From Agapetus fuscipes (Eukaryota > Arthropoda > Insecta > Trichoptera > Glossosomatidae), in assembly GCA_951799405.1 (NCBI GenBank), contig OX637333.1:14941960-15005959 (forward strand): a stretch of DNA of 64,000 bases, in the 5' to 3' direction. Below are positions 45,012 through 54,225 of the stretch, in pieces. The first letter of the stretch is position 1, and the number at the start of each line of letters is the position of its first letter. The notes below the pieces were generated by a model, which ran no database searches, was not told where the DNA came from, and saw nothing but the letters and a program-made list of their open reading frames with translations. The position numbers and the translations under genes are program-made.

Positions 45012-45262
45012 CTTATCTTAGTTGCAAAATATAAGTTACATTAGAGATTCACATTATATGTATTTTCACAAAACAGACATGTTTAAGTTCGCGCTTAAAC
45101 ATGCCGCATGTAGTCCTACAATATAAAAACCCGAATCTCTGATGAACAAACACCCTGCAACTCCTGCCGACCTTCGCTGAACAGGGGTGACATTGGCAAA
45201 GTGAACTATTTTCTACAGCAATGGGTGGTCAGCCGCAAACCAACCTATAAGTCAAGGAACGT
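45012..45262 (-). repeat. LN1 3-prime fragment
   Basis: Antisense tail from TTAGTTGCAAAATATAAG to GCAAACCAACCTATAAGTCA. Confidence 0.8.
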
Positions 45263-45299
45263 ATTCTACCAATTGAGCGTTATTAAATATTATATTATT

Positions 45300-45480
45300 C
45301 TACTAATTATGCGTGTCTGCTTGTGGGAATGCATTGAATATGAATCTTAAATGATACATATCCTTGCAGCTTAGATTTAGAGCTATCGACCAGACTCTTC
45401 ATGAGCTTGATCGTCGCTACAAAGCGCCAATTCTCAAGCAAGATCCAGTTGCTGTAAGGCTGAACAGACCTTTAGTGGCC
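45300..45480. repeat. LN1 tail end (plus) and SINE A-B junction fragment (minus)
   Basis: 45306-45385 is the end of an LN1 tail. 45386-45480 is antisense. AGCTATCGACCAGACTCTTC joins the SINE-B head to SINE-A (GAGCTTGATCGTCGCTACAA), the same junction as in the composites at 12071 and 26570. Confidence 0.65.
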
Positions 45481-45532
45481 GGTTATTTTTGTTTAGTTTT
45501 TGTTGTTATTTGCTTGTATGGATAGTGCAAAG

Positions 45533-46749
45533 CAGTACCGGCGTTAGGGTTGGGCGCGATCGGGCGACCGCCCAGGGCGCCAGAAATGAAGGGGCGCCGC
45601 AGGCGCCTCTTTATATATTTTAGTAATTTTGAAGTTTTTAGGTCATGAAAACTCGAAAATATTTATTTTTCGTAAACAGTAATAATTGAACCTGTAAAAT
45701 AATTGTTACATTCGAGATTGTTCTTTCTATGTTATTTGAAAATAACATAACAAATATTTATTCAAAAACTATTGACATAATAAAAAAAAATGTTAAGTAC
45801 GGAAGCTAAACAATGTATAGTTCTGTAATTAAAAAGCAACAGAAAAAAATCCAAAATACAGCACACACGAAAAAAAAGTTAAAATGTAAAAAAACGCATT
45901 TTTTTAAATATTTTTTTTGTGGTGGCAATTCTTAAGTTTTATATTTTGTTTAAGCTTTATAATTAAGATAAAAAATTGATAAACATGCTTGATTTTTTTC
46001 ATCACTAACTATTTTGCTAAGACCATAAAGTGTAAGAAACAAAAACGGCAGATTTAGCTTTAAAACACGCCTTAAGCAAGAAGATAGTTGATTTTTATAT
46101 TTATGCACCTTTTGTATGGAAATCAGTTATTCGTAAATTGTTTTTTTTTTATAAATGTACACGTTTTTTAAATTTTATATTCTTTCCATTTTCTTTTTTT
46201 TTCAAATTTTATATTTTAATTGTTTTCTGTGCATATTTTTGTTGATAAATTATTTCTGAATATGTTTTTTTAGTTTTTGATTTCATGGTTTGATCTATGC
46301 AATAGTTTTTAATTTTGAAATGTGTTTTTACTTTGTCTTTCCATTTTTTTTTTCAATCTTTGTTTTAATTGTTTTCTGTCATTTTAAGTTTTTAAATTTT
46401 TGTTGTTTAATTAGTTTTTAATATGTTTTTTTCAATTTTTGATTTCAGGGTTTGTTTAATGTAATAGTTTTTTATTTTTATACGTGTAGTTTTTTTTTTG
46501 TTTTTGTTTCATTTTTGAATGCATGTTTTAAATTATTAAATTCCTTCTATTTTTAGTTTTTTTTATTTCTTATTATCTTTTTTTACATTCCTATTATATT
46601 TTTATTTTAAAGTTAATACTTTTCTGTCAAGACATTTGTTTTCGTTTTTGTTTTCTTTTTTAATTTTTCTTTGTTTAATTTTAGATTTCATACATATATT
46701 TTATTAAAAAATCCCGCCCAGGGCGATGGTAGTACTAAAACCGGCACTG
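45533..46749. mobile_element. hAT-like non-autonomous element with perfect 8-bp duplication
   Basis: GTGCAAAG stands immediately outside both ends (45525-45532 and 46750-46757). The termini are CAGTACCGGCGTTAG... on the left and the inverse CAGTGCCGGTTTTAG... on the right. Both are followed inward by GCCC(A/T)GGGCG. The 8-bp duplication and CAG start are hAT hallmarks. The 1217-bp interior is T-rich without a transposase frame and carries a half copy of foldback FB1. Confidence 0.85.
45766..46071 (+). mobile_element. Single arm of foldback FB1
   Basis: It matches the right arm of FB1 (1706-2006), with CGCCTTAA at the outer end (TTAA at 46072-46075). The opposite arm is absent. Confidence 0.8.
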
Positions 46750-46757
46750 GTGCAAAG

Positions 46758-47117
46758 GATTATAAATTATGCCTCTCGGAAACCAGTGTCAAGGATCTTG
46801 CGGACCAACGGCTATAAACCACAGTTGCGTGCCATGTGCGTGCCATTGTGTGCGGAAGAGAAAGCAACAAGTGCCCGCAACATTTCCAAGGAATTGCATA
46901 ATGGCAATTCCTATAGACATATCGTGTATTTTTTAAATTTTATTTTATAAATTCTTCTATGTTACTACTCCATGACATGAATTAATGCTAATGATGATTT
47001 TATGTTGTATTTTTGTTTCACAAAAATGTATGGATGTTAAATTATTCCATTTTTTAATTAATATACAGATATTTTTAAAAAGATAGATTTGAAAAATGTA
47101 ATTTGTCATGTATGTTC
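46758..47117. other. Unassigned sequence after the hAT-like element
   Basis: A frame from 46726 to 46950 starts inside the element. KATSARNISKEL recalls a transposase helix-turn-helix but is too short to call. Confidence 0.3.
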
Positions 47118-47365
47118 CTTGACTTACAGGTTGTTATGCGGCTGACCACCCATACTGTAAAAAATGGTTCACTTTGCCAATGTCACCCCTGTTTCAGGGA
47201 AAGACGGCAAGAGTTGCAGGGTGTATGTTCATTTGAGATTGGGTTTTTATATTGTAGGTCCACATGCTGCATGTGTTATCGCGAAATTATACATGTCTGC
47301 TTGTGAGAATGCATTTAATAATATAAAAAAAAAAAATTAAATATATCTTTGCAGCTTAGATAAGA
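47118..47365 (+). repeat. LN1 3-prime fragment
   Basis: Tail starting CCTTGACTTACAGGTTGTTA. It ends with an A-rich insertion before TTGCAGCTTAGATAAG. Confidence 0.8.
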
Positions 47366-47545
47366 TATTTTGAATTTCCTGCTTGTTTTGTTTATCTGTT
47401 TCCGGGGGCTATCTTTCATATCCGGAGGCGGTTTTCATAAATTATTCCATTTTTTAATTCATGTAGGGATATTTTGAATTTCCCGCTAGTTTTTTTTTAC
47501 TGTTTCCGGGGGCCATCTTTCATATCCGGAGGCGGTTTTCACAGG
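47366..47545 (+). repeat. Two-copy tandem repeat, ~100 bp
   Basis: TTTTGAATTTCCTGCT...ATATCCGGAGGCGGTTTTCA occurs twice (from about 47370 and 47473), with an ATTATTCCATTTTTTAATT spacer also repeated. Confidence 0.7.
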
Positions 47546-47547
47546 TC

Positions 47548-47855
47548 CTGGCATCTGACAGTTATAAAAAACTACCATAGACAAAAAAAATCTTGAATTC
47601 GTGGCTGTTGATCATATTATTTATGTGGCCAAATGCAGTATTTGAGGTTTTTTTTTACATTTTTCAAGTTTTGTCACGATGCGATGGTAGCAATGCAATT
47701 ACTTCGGATATCTTCGGTATATATACTAAAGATAGCCTATAGGCAAAATGCGAATGAAAATACTGTTTTGGTGTTACTATAGCATATCTCGGGCGTAAAA
47801 TATGCTATGTTAACTGCTTTAGCTTAAAATGTGAAAATACCGGCCCTAAGCCTAA
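47548..47855 (+). mobile_element. Element X, right third
   Basis: It matches 1022-1323, including the terminal ATACCGGCCC followed by TAA. Confidence 0.75.
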
Positions 47856-47865
47856 GGCTGTATTT

Positions 47866-47980
47866 TATTTTGAGTTTGGAATAGGTAAACACCAAAACCG
47901 AAAATCATTTCCGACACCCTCGGCTTGGAATGCAAAATTCTAGCAACAGGTATTGATCAGGCTATGCTCTACAGACAGCA
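47866..47980 (-). repeat. SINE-B head fragment, diverged
   Basis: Antisense CCGAAAATCATTTCCGACAC and GGCTTGGAATGCAAAATTCT match SINE-B; the B box is deleted. Confidence 0.6.
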
Positions 47981-48168
47981 ATCTAGGATTTAAAAAAAAG
48001 GATAAAGAAATGATGAGAGAAAGATTTCCTGTTTTTTTCCATAATATACCTATTGTATTTCCAAAAATAATCCTGAATAACTACCTTTGATTTTGTTGCT
48101 CATATTTCTATTTTCTTACCTTATTATTGCACAAATCATTTCTAATGCAACTTCCATTCTCTTTGCAG

Positions 48169-48489
48169 TTGATGTTCTCCCGCTACTTATTCCGTCTATT
48201 TTCTTGGCGCAACACTCCGGTCCGCAGCTATGCAGTCCACCCAGGCATCGTAGCCACGGACCTGGCCAACGCCTGGCCACCTTGGATCCGTCAGATGCTT
48301 AAGACACCTAAGGAGGGCTCCACCACAGTCCTCTGTGCAGCCTTGATGCCAGATCAACACAGACACATGTATCTCAGCAATTGTTTGGAGGCCTTCTCGA
48401 CGGCTTTCTCACAAGATGAGCATCTACAGGCTTATTTGTTCTCTCTTACTTGTAAAATGTTAGGAATAAAGGACTTCGGAAGACCTTGA
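48169..48489 (+). CDS. Short-chain dehydrogenase/reductase, terminal exon (partial)
   Basis: A pyrimidine-rich tract and CTCTTTGCAG acceptor (AG at 48167-48168) open a phase-0 exon of 106 codons plus stop. SYAVHPGIVATDL is the conserved HPGxVxT block after the SDR active site. KTPKEGSTTVLCAAL and MYLSNC, with a C-terminal LGIKDFG, match the tail of retinol dehydrogenase/WWOX-type SDRs, from memory. Such enzymes use NAD(P)H on lipids, retinoids or steroids. The Rossmann fold and YxxxK site must lie in exons further upstream, and I found none in this window, so the preceding intron is probably long. Codon use is clearly more GC-rich than its surroundings. The exact subfamily is uncertain. Confidence 0.85.
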   Translation: MMFSRYLFRLFSWRNTPVRSYAVHPGIVATDLANAWPPWIRQMLKTPKEGSTTVLCAALMPDQHRHMYLSNCLEAFSTAFSQDEHLQAYLFSLTCKMLGIKDFGRP

Positions 48490-49240
48490 ATGTGACTAGT
48501 CACACCATTGACTTATAACTCAATGAGTCATACTTAGATTCGTTTTTGAATTTTGTGATCATGTTCAGCTGTCAAAGTCTGCCACCTGTTGAATGTACCA
48601 AAAGTTTTACTCTCATAAAAAGTTTGAAAATGGAATTCATAATACAAATAAGGCAGGAAAAAAATGATGCCAACTGGTTGCAGGGAAAAAGCTAACTAAT
48701 ATTTTGTGATGGGTTGCAGACCCCAAGTTAGGTACCTAAACCTGTGATGTCATCCTGCAAAGGGAATTTTGAAACCGCAAGGTGCAAACCGACTGTATTG
48801 AGAATGAATTTTTAGTATTCATAATACTGCTATCTCTTACATTACATTGAAAGTTTTCTTCATAAAAAGTTTTAAAATAAATATTTGCTTTCTACTCAAC
48901 CACCCCTAAAAAGAAAAAATGTATCAAAACTAAAGCATTTACTGGAGAAATACTCCATAGTTTGTAGAAAGTAAGAACAATGGAGCAACACAGACTCTCT
49001 CTTTTTTTATATAGACCATGAGTGTGAGAAATTGAGTTTTAGTTTTTATGTTACACTGGCCTTTTAGTCAGCTTCATCAGGAGAAAGGAAACAAGTTCCA
49101 AGTACCAAACATAGGCGTATAATACAAGCATTTCATTTTTTATAAATAAAAACTTGTGATTAGCAAGTTAAAAAATTTAAAATTTTGAAAGAAAAAGACT
49201 CTTTTAAGTACATGATTATTAAGTATTCTGTTGAAGCAGG
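48490..49240 (+). other. Probable 3-prime untranslated region and unassigned sequence
   Basis: A candidate polyadenylation signal AATAAA stands at 48876-48881. Nothing else was recognised. Confidence 0.45.
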
Positions 49241-49243
49241 AGC

Positions 49244-49680
49244 TCCACTGTTTTGTTTGACAGGTTTGGCTGACTGTTGTGTCTTATACTATGCTTTAGT
49301 AAGCAAGCTTTAGTAAGGCCCGGTATTTTCATCGTTAGCATAGCGACTTTATACTGAATGAGAAGGACGCACTTATGTCAATTGTGTAGGTAGATTTTTT
49401 TATTAGTTTAAAGTCACATAAGCTAACGTTGAAAATACTGGACCTAAGCTACTGTTTTGTTTGACAGGTTTGGCTGAATGTTGTGTCTTATACTATGCTT
49501 TAGTAAGCTACTGTTTTGTTTGACAGGTTTGGCTGAATGTTGTGTCTTATACTATGCTTTAGTAAGCTACTGTTTTGTTTGACAGGTTTGGCTGAATGTT
49601 GTGTCTTATACTATGCTTTAGTAAGCTACTGTTTTGTTTGACAGGTTTGGCTGACTGTTGTGCTTATACTATGCTTTAAT
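49244..49680 (+). repeat. 59-bp minisatellite, five units, broken by a MITE
   Basis: The unit starts GCTACTGTTTTGTTTGACAG and ends CTATGCTTTAGTAA. One unit precedes the MITE; units restart at 49448, 49507, 49566 and 49625. The units after the MITE are nearly identical. Confidence 0.9.
49317..49444. mobile_element. 128-bp Harbinger-like MITE with TAA duplication
   Basis: TAA flanks both ends (49314-49316 and 49445-49447). Ends GGCCCGGTATTTTCATCG and, inverted, GGTCCAGTATTTTCAACG share GTTAGC further in. The ends are those of element X. Confidence 0.75.
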
Positions 49681-50038
49681 GGGGTAAGCAAGTTTTGCGT
49701 CCGCTTATAATATTTGTCAATAGTTGAAGAATCTTACTGAACTCTACCTTTTTTATTTTGTATCATACATTGTTATGTCATGTTTTTTTATAACGTGTTT
49801 ATTTTAATTTTATAAAATGAACAGGTTCACTGACTTGTTGAGTTAAGTTTTTAATTTATTTTGTATGAACAGTAACAAGAATCTTCAACAAATTTTGTTC
49901 AAACAACTTCATATTGATTTATTTGGCTTTTCAAGTGGTTATAATATTAGACCTACATAAGTACATAACAAGTAAGTACTACATAACACAAGGAAGTAAT
50001 CATGTTTATTATTTTGACACTTATGTTAATTTGATGTG
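49681..50038. other. Unassigned spacer
   Basis: No gene or repeat recognised. Confidence 0.35.
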
Positions 50039-50345
50039 CAGCTAATAGCTCAGTTGATAGAATGCCTGCATTCCATTCATGGGGCTAGGATTCGATCCCA
50101 ACTATGGATGTCGGAAATATTTTGCGTTTTGGTGTTTATTTCAAAATTCGAACCCAAAATAAAAATAGTGGCAAGGTTTATTTGGTCTTCACAAGAAATG
50201 AGAACCAGCCCCCTTGGGAACTGTGAAATTCAAGAAACCTCAAGTGAAGTGTTTGGCGCAAGGCTGGTTCGCTTATCTGTGGAAATAAATAGGTTCCAAA
50301 AGTCCCATACAACCCCTTCTAGGACAACGCGGTAAATGAGCTGTT
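50039..50345 (+). mobile_element. SINE-B copy
   Basis: Head TAATAGCTCAGTTGATAGAA, B box GGATTCGATCCC (50088-50099), full body. It ends near GACAACGCGGTAAATGA. Confidence 0.8.
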
Positions 50346-50487
50346 GAGCTATACAAAAAAATTCAAGAGGTTTTTTTATGAAATTCAAAATGTTTTTTCA
50401 TAATGTGAAAATTATTTTTTTGAAACTGAATCCCTTTAGATCAGATTTGCGTAAATGGTTAAGAGCTGTTTTGTTGCCAACGCTTTA

Positions 50488-50800
50488 ATAATAATAATAT
50501 AATAAATTAGGCTGATTTATTTGGTGAGCGCTGTTTTTGTGTGTCCCACCTCAAGAGCCCTCTGCAAGCTTGGTAGTCGCTGTAGAAAGCGCCAATTCTC
50601 AAGCAAGACCCAGTTGTTGTAAGGCTGGATGGACCTTTTGATGACCGGTCTTTGGTAAAGGTTTATGAAGTTTTCAACCCAGCGAAGAGCAAATTTGAAA
50701 ATATAAATGGTATATTTTCTGTGCTCCGCCGGGATTCGAACCCACGACCTTCCAGTTACGAGTCCGAAGTGTTACCACCTGGACTACGGACCGGTCAAGG
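50488..50800 (-). mobile_element. SINE-A copy, near full length
   Basis: The antisense tail (TTAGGCTGATTTATTTGGTG), body, B box (GGGATTCGAACCC, about 50730) and A-box region (CCTGGACTACGGACCGGTC) are all present. It is a good reference copy. Confidence 0.88.
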
Positions 50801-50903
50801 CTCTTAGCTCAATACCAATGTCGAACTCGTGATATACTTATCTTGCTGGTCTCTCCTCAAGAATTTCATCAGCTTTTTCTGTGATTGGACAATCGGTCTA
50901 GGA

Positions 50904-51780
50904 CACGGCTCGGCAACCCGCGGCTCTTTGTGTGTGAAGTTGCGGCTCTTTAGTTCTACACGCAAACATTCAAATTTATCAAAAAAAACACTTCTGATCG
51001 AAAACACACAAAAATCATTCTAAATCGATATAACAAAGATTATAGTTGGGCCACTGAGAGAATGAATTTCTGACAGGTCGTAATAATTTAAGGTAAATTT
51101 AAACCGAATAAAAAAATGTACTAAGGAATAATTCTATTTAAAAATAAATCATCATGTCAAATGGAAATATATGTAAATAAATTAGAAAACAACACCCTTT
51201 TTTAATCTACCCGACTCTGTCTAACGCCGCCACAAGGTTGTAGCAACTTTTTACTTTTGTAGTGATGGGCCACAAATATCAGGTAAATGTAATTATTGTT
51301 GTGATGCTTTGAACTTATACATTTTATTTTCAAATAATTTGATAGCATTGTAATATATTAATCTGAATCTATATCGAAGCTGCAAAGATATATAAACATT
51401 TTCTCCATAAATAATAAAAAAAAAAATGTAACATAATAAAATAATTATACAATTTTACAAAATATTGCATTTTGAATTTCCTGAAAGAATCCTTGAATTT
51501 AACCATGATTATAATACCTGACGCTGGCGCCGTGCTCATCACAAATCGCCATCACGAAGAAGAAGAATCCAAACAAGTATTGAAACTTATATTTCCATAA
51601 CTAATGAGAAATGTCAGAAATTCATTCTCTCGATCACTTCAGGTACCTAATTTTCAGCCACTTTTCCCCCCCCCCCGCTATTTATTGTTGGCAAGAAAAC
51701 ATGTGTGCCTCTTTACATACTTTAAAATTTGTGAATTGACATTTTTGGGCTCTTCCGACTCAAAAGGTTGTGGACCCTTG
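50904..51780. mobile_element. hAT-like non-autonomous element
   Basis: The ends are CACGGCTCGGCAACCCGCGG and, inverted, CAAGGGTCCACAACC. The flanking 8-mers are GTCTAGGA (50896-50903) and GTGTAGGA (51781-51788), seven of eight identical. Subterminal GGCTCTT motifs match the element at 34870. The interior is not coding. Confidence 0.7.
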
Positions 51781-51788
51781 GTGTAGGA

Positions 51789-52560
51789 CTCTGCAACATC
51801 AAAATTACCACAATTAAAGAACCATTTCCCCATAGAAGTTTTTGACAAAACACCTTCACCATACACAGCAGAAAAAATACAAGTTTGCACAGTTTCATTT
51901 TGTTTTTCATAAAAATATTGCAACAAATAGTGCCATTTTTCTTTGGTTTTCTTCATTTTCTAAGGCAAATAACTTACCAAAATGTGTTCCCAATCCAAAA
52001 TTATAAAATGGAAGTGATGTCAAAAATGTCACCTTTCTAATGAGTATTTGGTGGTAGCACTGTGTATTGTATTTCTTGATATATTTTCAGTTGACGGCAG
52101 CTATAAAAAACACCACAAACTTTTTCCTAGGTCATATGGAAACATAGAGAATGCATTTTTGTGTTGGCTTCTTCAATTCCTTCACTCACTTAGTGAACTA
52201 TAAATAAAGAATATAAAAAGGCTCAAATTTTTATTTGAAAAAAAAATTTTTTTTTAAACTTATTTATTAATCATATTTTATACAAGAAATACAGCATTAT
52301 GGTAGGTACTATTTCTATATGTATTAAAAACCACTCGAAAATAGTTGCATATTCTAATTAATATTCAAATATATGGTGAGAATGAACAAATGGACTAATA
52401 ATGGAGTCAGCACATAAATTGGGGTAAAAAGATGCGACGTCACTTGGCCAGGTTGTTGGGCTTGTGATTGTTACATTCAGTCAAAGAGAATTAAAAGCAT
52501 TAATCAAAATTTTCTTTCAAAAATGAGATAAACATATAGTGTCTTGCTGTGGGACGAAAG
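51789..52560. other. Unassigned AT-rich sequence
   Basis: No gene or repeat recognised; small minus-strand frames overlap the end of the hAT-like element. Confidence 0.35.
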
Positions 52561-53910
52561 TGATGTGAGGAAGAGATGGAATGAATATTTTAAAAATTTA
52601 TATGGCCAGGGCGAATGAGACTATTATGATGTTGAATATAATGACAGCGATGAAGAAATTGTGAAAGAGGATGTGATAATAAGTATAAATGATCTGAAGA
52701 ATGGAAAAGCTGCTGGGAATGATGGTGTGAATGCTGAGATGATCAAATGTGCTGGGGAATGCATGGTTGAATGGATGTTTGAACTGTGCAAGATGTGTGT
52801 GAAAGAGAGTAAAGTGCCGATGGACTGAAAAAAGGCGGTCATTGTTCCTATCTACAAAGGAAAAGGTGACAAAAAGGACTGCCAAAATTTCAGGCCCATC
52901 AGTCTTCTCAGTATAGCTGGTAAAGTATTGTGTAAGGTTCTCATAAAAAAAGTGAGACTGTCTACCGGTCATGGGGTTTCTGATATCCAGACTGGCTTTA
53001 TGCCAGGAAGAGGGTGTGTAGACCAGATCTTCACTCTTTGTAGACAGATTGTTGAAAAACATCTGGCTGTGGGTCGGAAGAAGTAAGACTGAATGAAACA
53101 AGAGTGGAGGTCGTGAAAGAATTTGATTATCTGGGAAGCAAGTTTGAGTCGAATGGGAAATTGATGAAAGAATTGGAAAAGCGCGCTAGTAGAGGAAGAA
53201 GTGTAATGGGAACGATTGGAAGAATTGCAAGAAATAGGAAACTTACGAAGAATATGAGATTGGCGGTCCACAATGGCATATTGGTTCCGACATTGATGTA
53301 TGGAAGTGAGGCGTGGACAGTTCATGAATGTGAACTGAGTAAAGTATATTTTTTATGGTTTGTGTATTAACACTGTGAAAATTCATGTTTTTTCGATTGT
53401 TATTCAATTAAATAACACCTTGTTAAACTTTAAAACACTGTTTATATTTCACAAATAATATAATATAAGTAAAGTATGTACGGTTGAAATGGCTTACCTG
53501 AGAGCAATGGCTGGAAAGACACTGAATGATAGAGTACGTAATGATTGGGGGGTGATGAACGAGTGTGGTATAAAAGAGAATATGAGAATGAAAGTACAAA
53601 AAAGTACGATGAGATGGTTCGGACATCTCGAAAGAATGGATGATGAACGACTAACAAAGAAAGTGTACAAAGGAAATGTCAGAGGAAAGCGCGGAAGGGG
53701 AAGGCCGAGGAAAGAATGGTTAGACCAAATAGGTGAGATTGCGAAAGAATGGAACCTGCAGAGTGAGAATAAGAGAAGAGTATGTATGAAATAGGTGATG
53801 AATATTGAGGAAATGAAAGTGGTTTGTAAGGACAGAAAAAAGTGGAGGCGCATCTGCGGAGGTACCGGCCACCCCTAGTGGAACGGCGGCAAGATACAGT
53901 TACAGTGTTA
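52560..53910 (+). pseudogene. LN2 LINE reverse transcriptase, internally deleted and interrupted
   Basis: The fingers part reads KRWNEYFKNLYG, LKNGKAAGNDGVNAEMIKC, KKAVIVPIYKGKGDKKDCQN and FRPISLLS, then DIQTGFMPGRGCVDQIF. There are in-frame stops near 52617 and 52826. At about 53085 the sequence jumps to VKEFDYLGSKFESNGK, so the palm motifs including YxDD are deleted. The C-terminal part (VPTLMYGSEAWT, MRWFGHLERMDDERLTKKV, GRGRPRKEW) parallels LN1 at the protein level. A 121-bp insertion splits it at 53347. The post-stop tail GGCCACCCCTAGTGGAACGG recurs at 8692 and 24320. Confidence 0.85.
53347..53467. mobile_element. 121-bp insertion with 9-bp duplication AGTAAAGTA
   Basis: AGTAAAGTA flanks it at 53338-53346 and 53468-53476. 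Removing the insert and one flank rejoins the LN2 frame (ELSKV and TVEMAYL). No GT-AG pair fits the boundaries, so it is not an intron. Terminal repeats are weak. The element type is unknown. Confidence 0.75.
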
Positions 53911-54225
53911 TTCTTAAACATTTTGGTATTCTATCGAGCCCAAGCTTTGCCAAATACGTATTCCCTAGGTTAAGCCTCACGTCCACAGCTCAAAGGCCTA
54001 GCAAATCTAACCTGCAAACATATGGAAACTAAGGGCCGTTCTTATAAACGCTGGACTATATATCCGTAAGTAAATCCTCATTTTACTAACGGATGGACGT
54101 TAACGGACTGATCTTACCGATGGTCGTCCTATAAAGCTTTTTTAACCGTTCATTAGTTCTCAATAATGCACTCGTATTTTTGGTGATTTTTTGCGTGTAT
54201 TCATGAACATATAATAATAATAATA
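53911..54225. other. Unassigned spacer
   Basis: A stretch near 54030-54130 has TAACGGATGGACGTTAACGG-like inverted elements; no clear termini. Confidence 0.35.

Noticed and set aside
46726..46950. Possible transposase helix-turn-helix (KATSARNISKEL)
   Set aside because: The frame starts inside a hAT-like element, is short, and no catalytic region follows.
52598..53325. Minus-strand frames of 118-167 codons
   Set aside because: They are antisense shadows of the LN2 reverse transcriptase.
53339..53469. Spliceosomal intron in LN2
   Set aside because: Clean removal requires cutting within the 9-bp duplicated sequence, and no register gives GT at the start and AG at the end.
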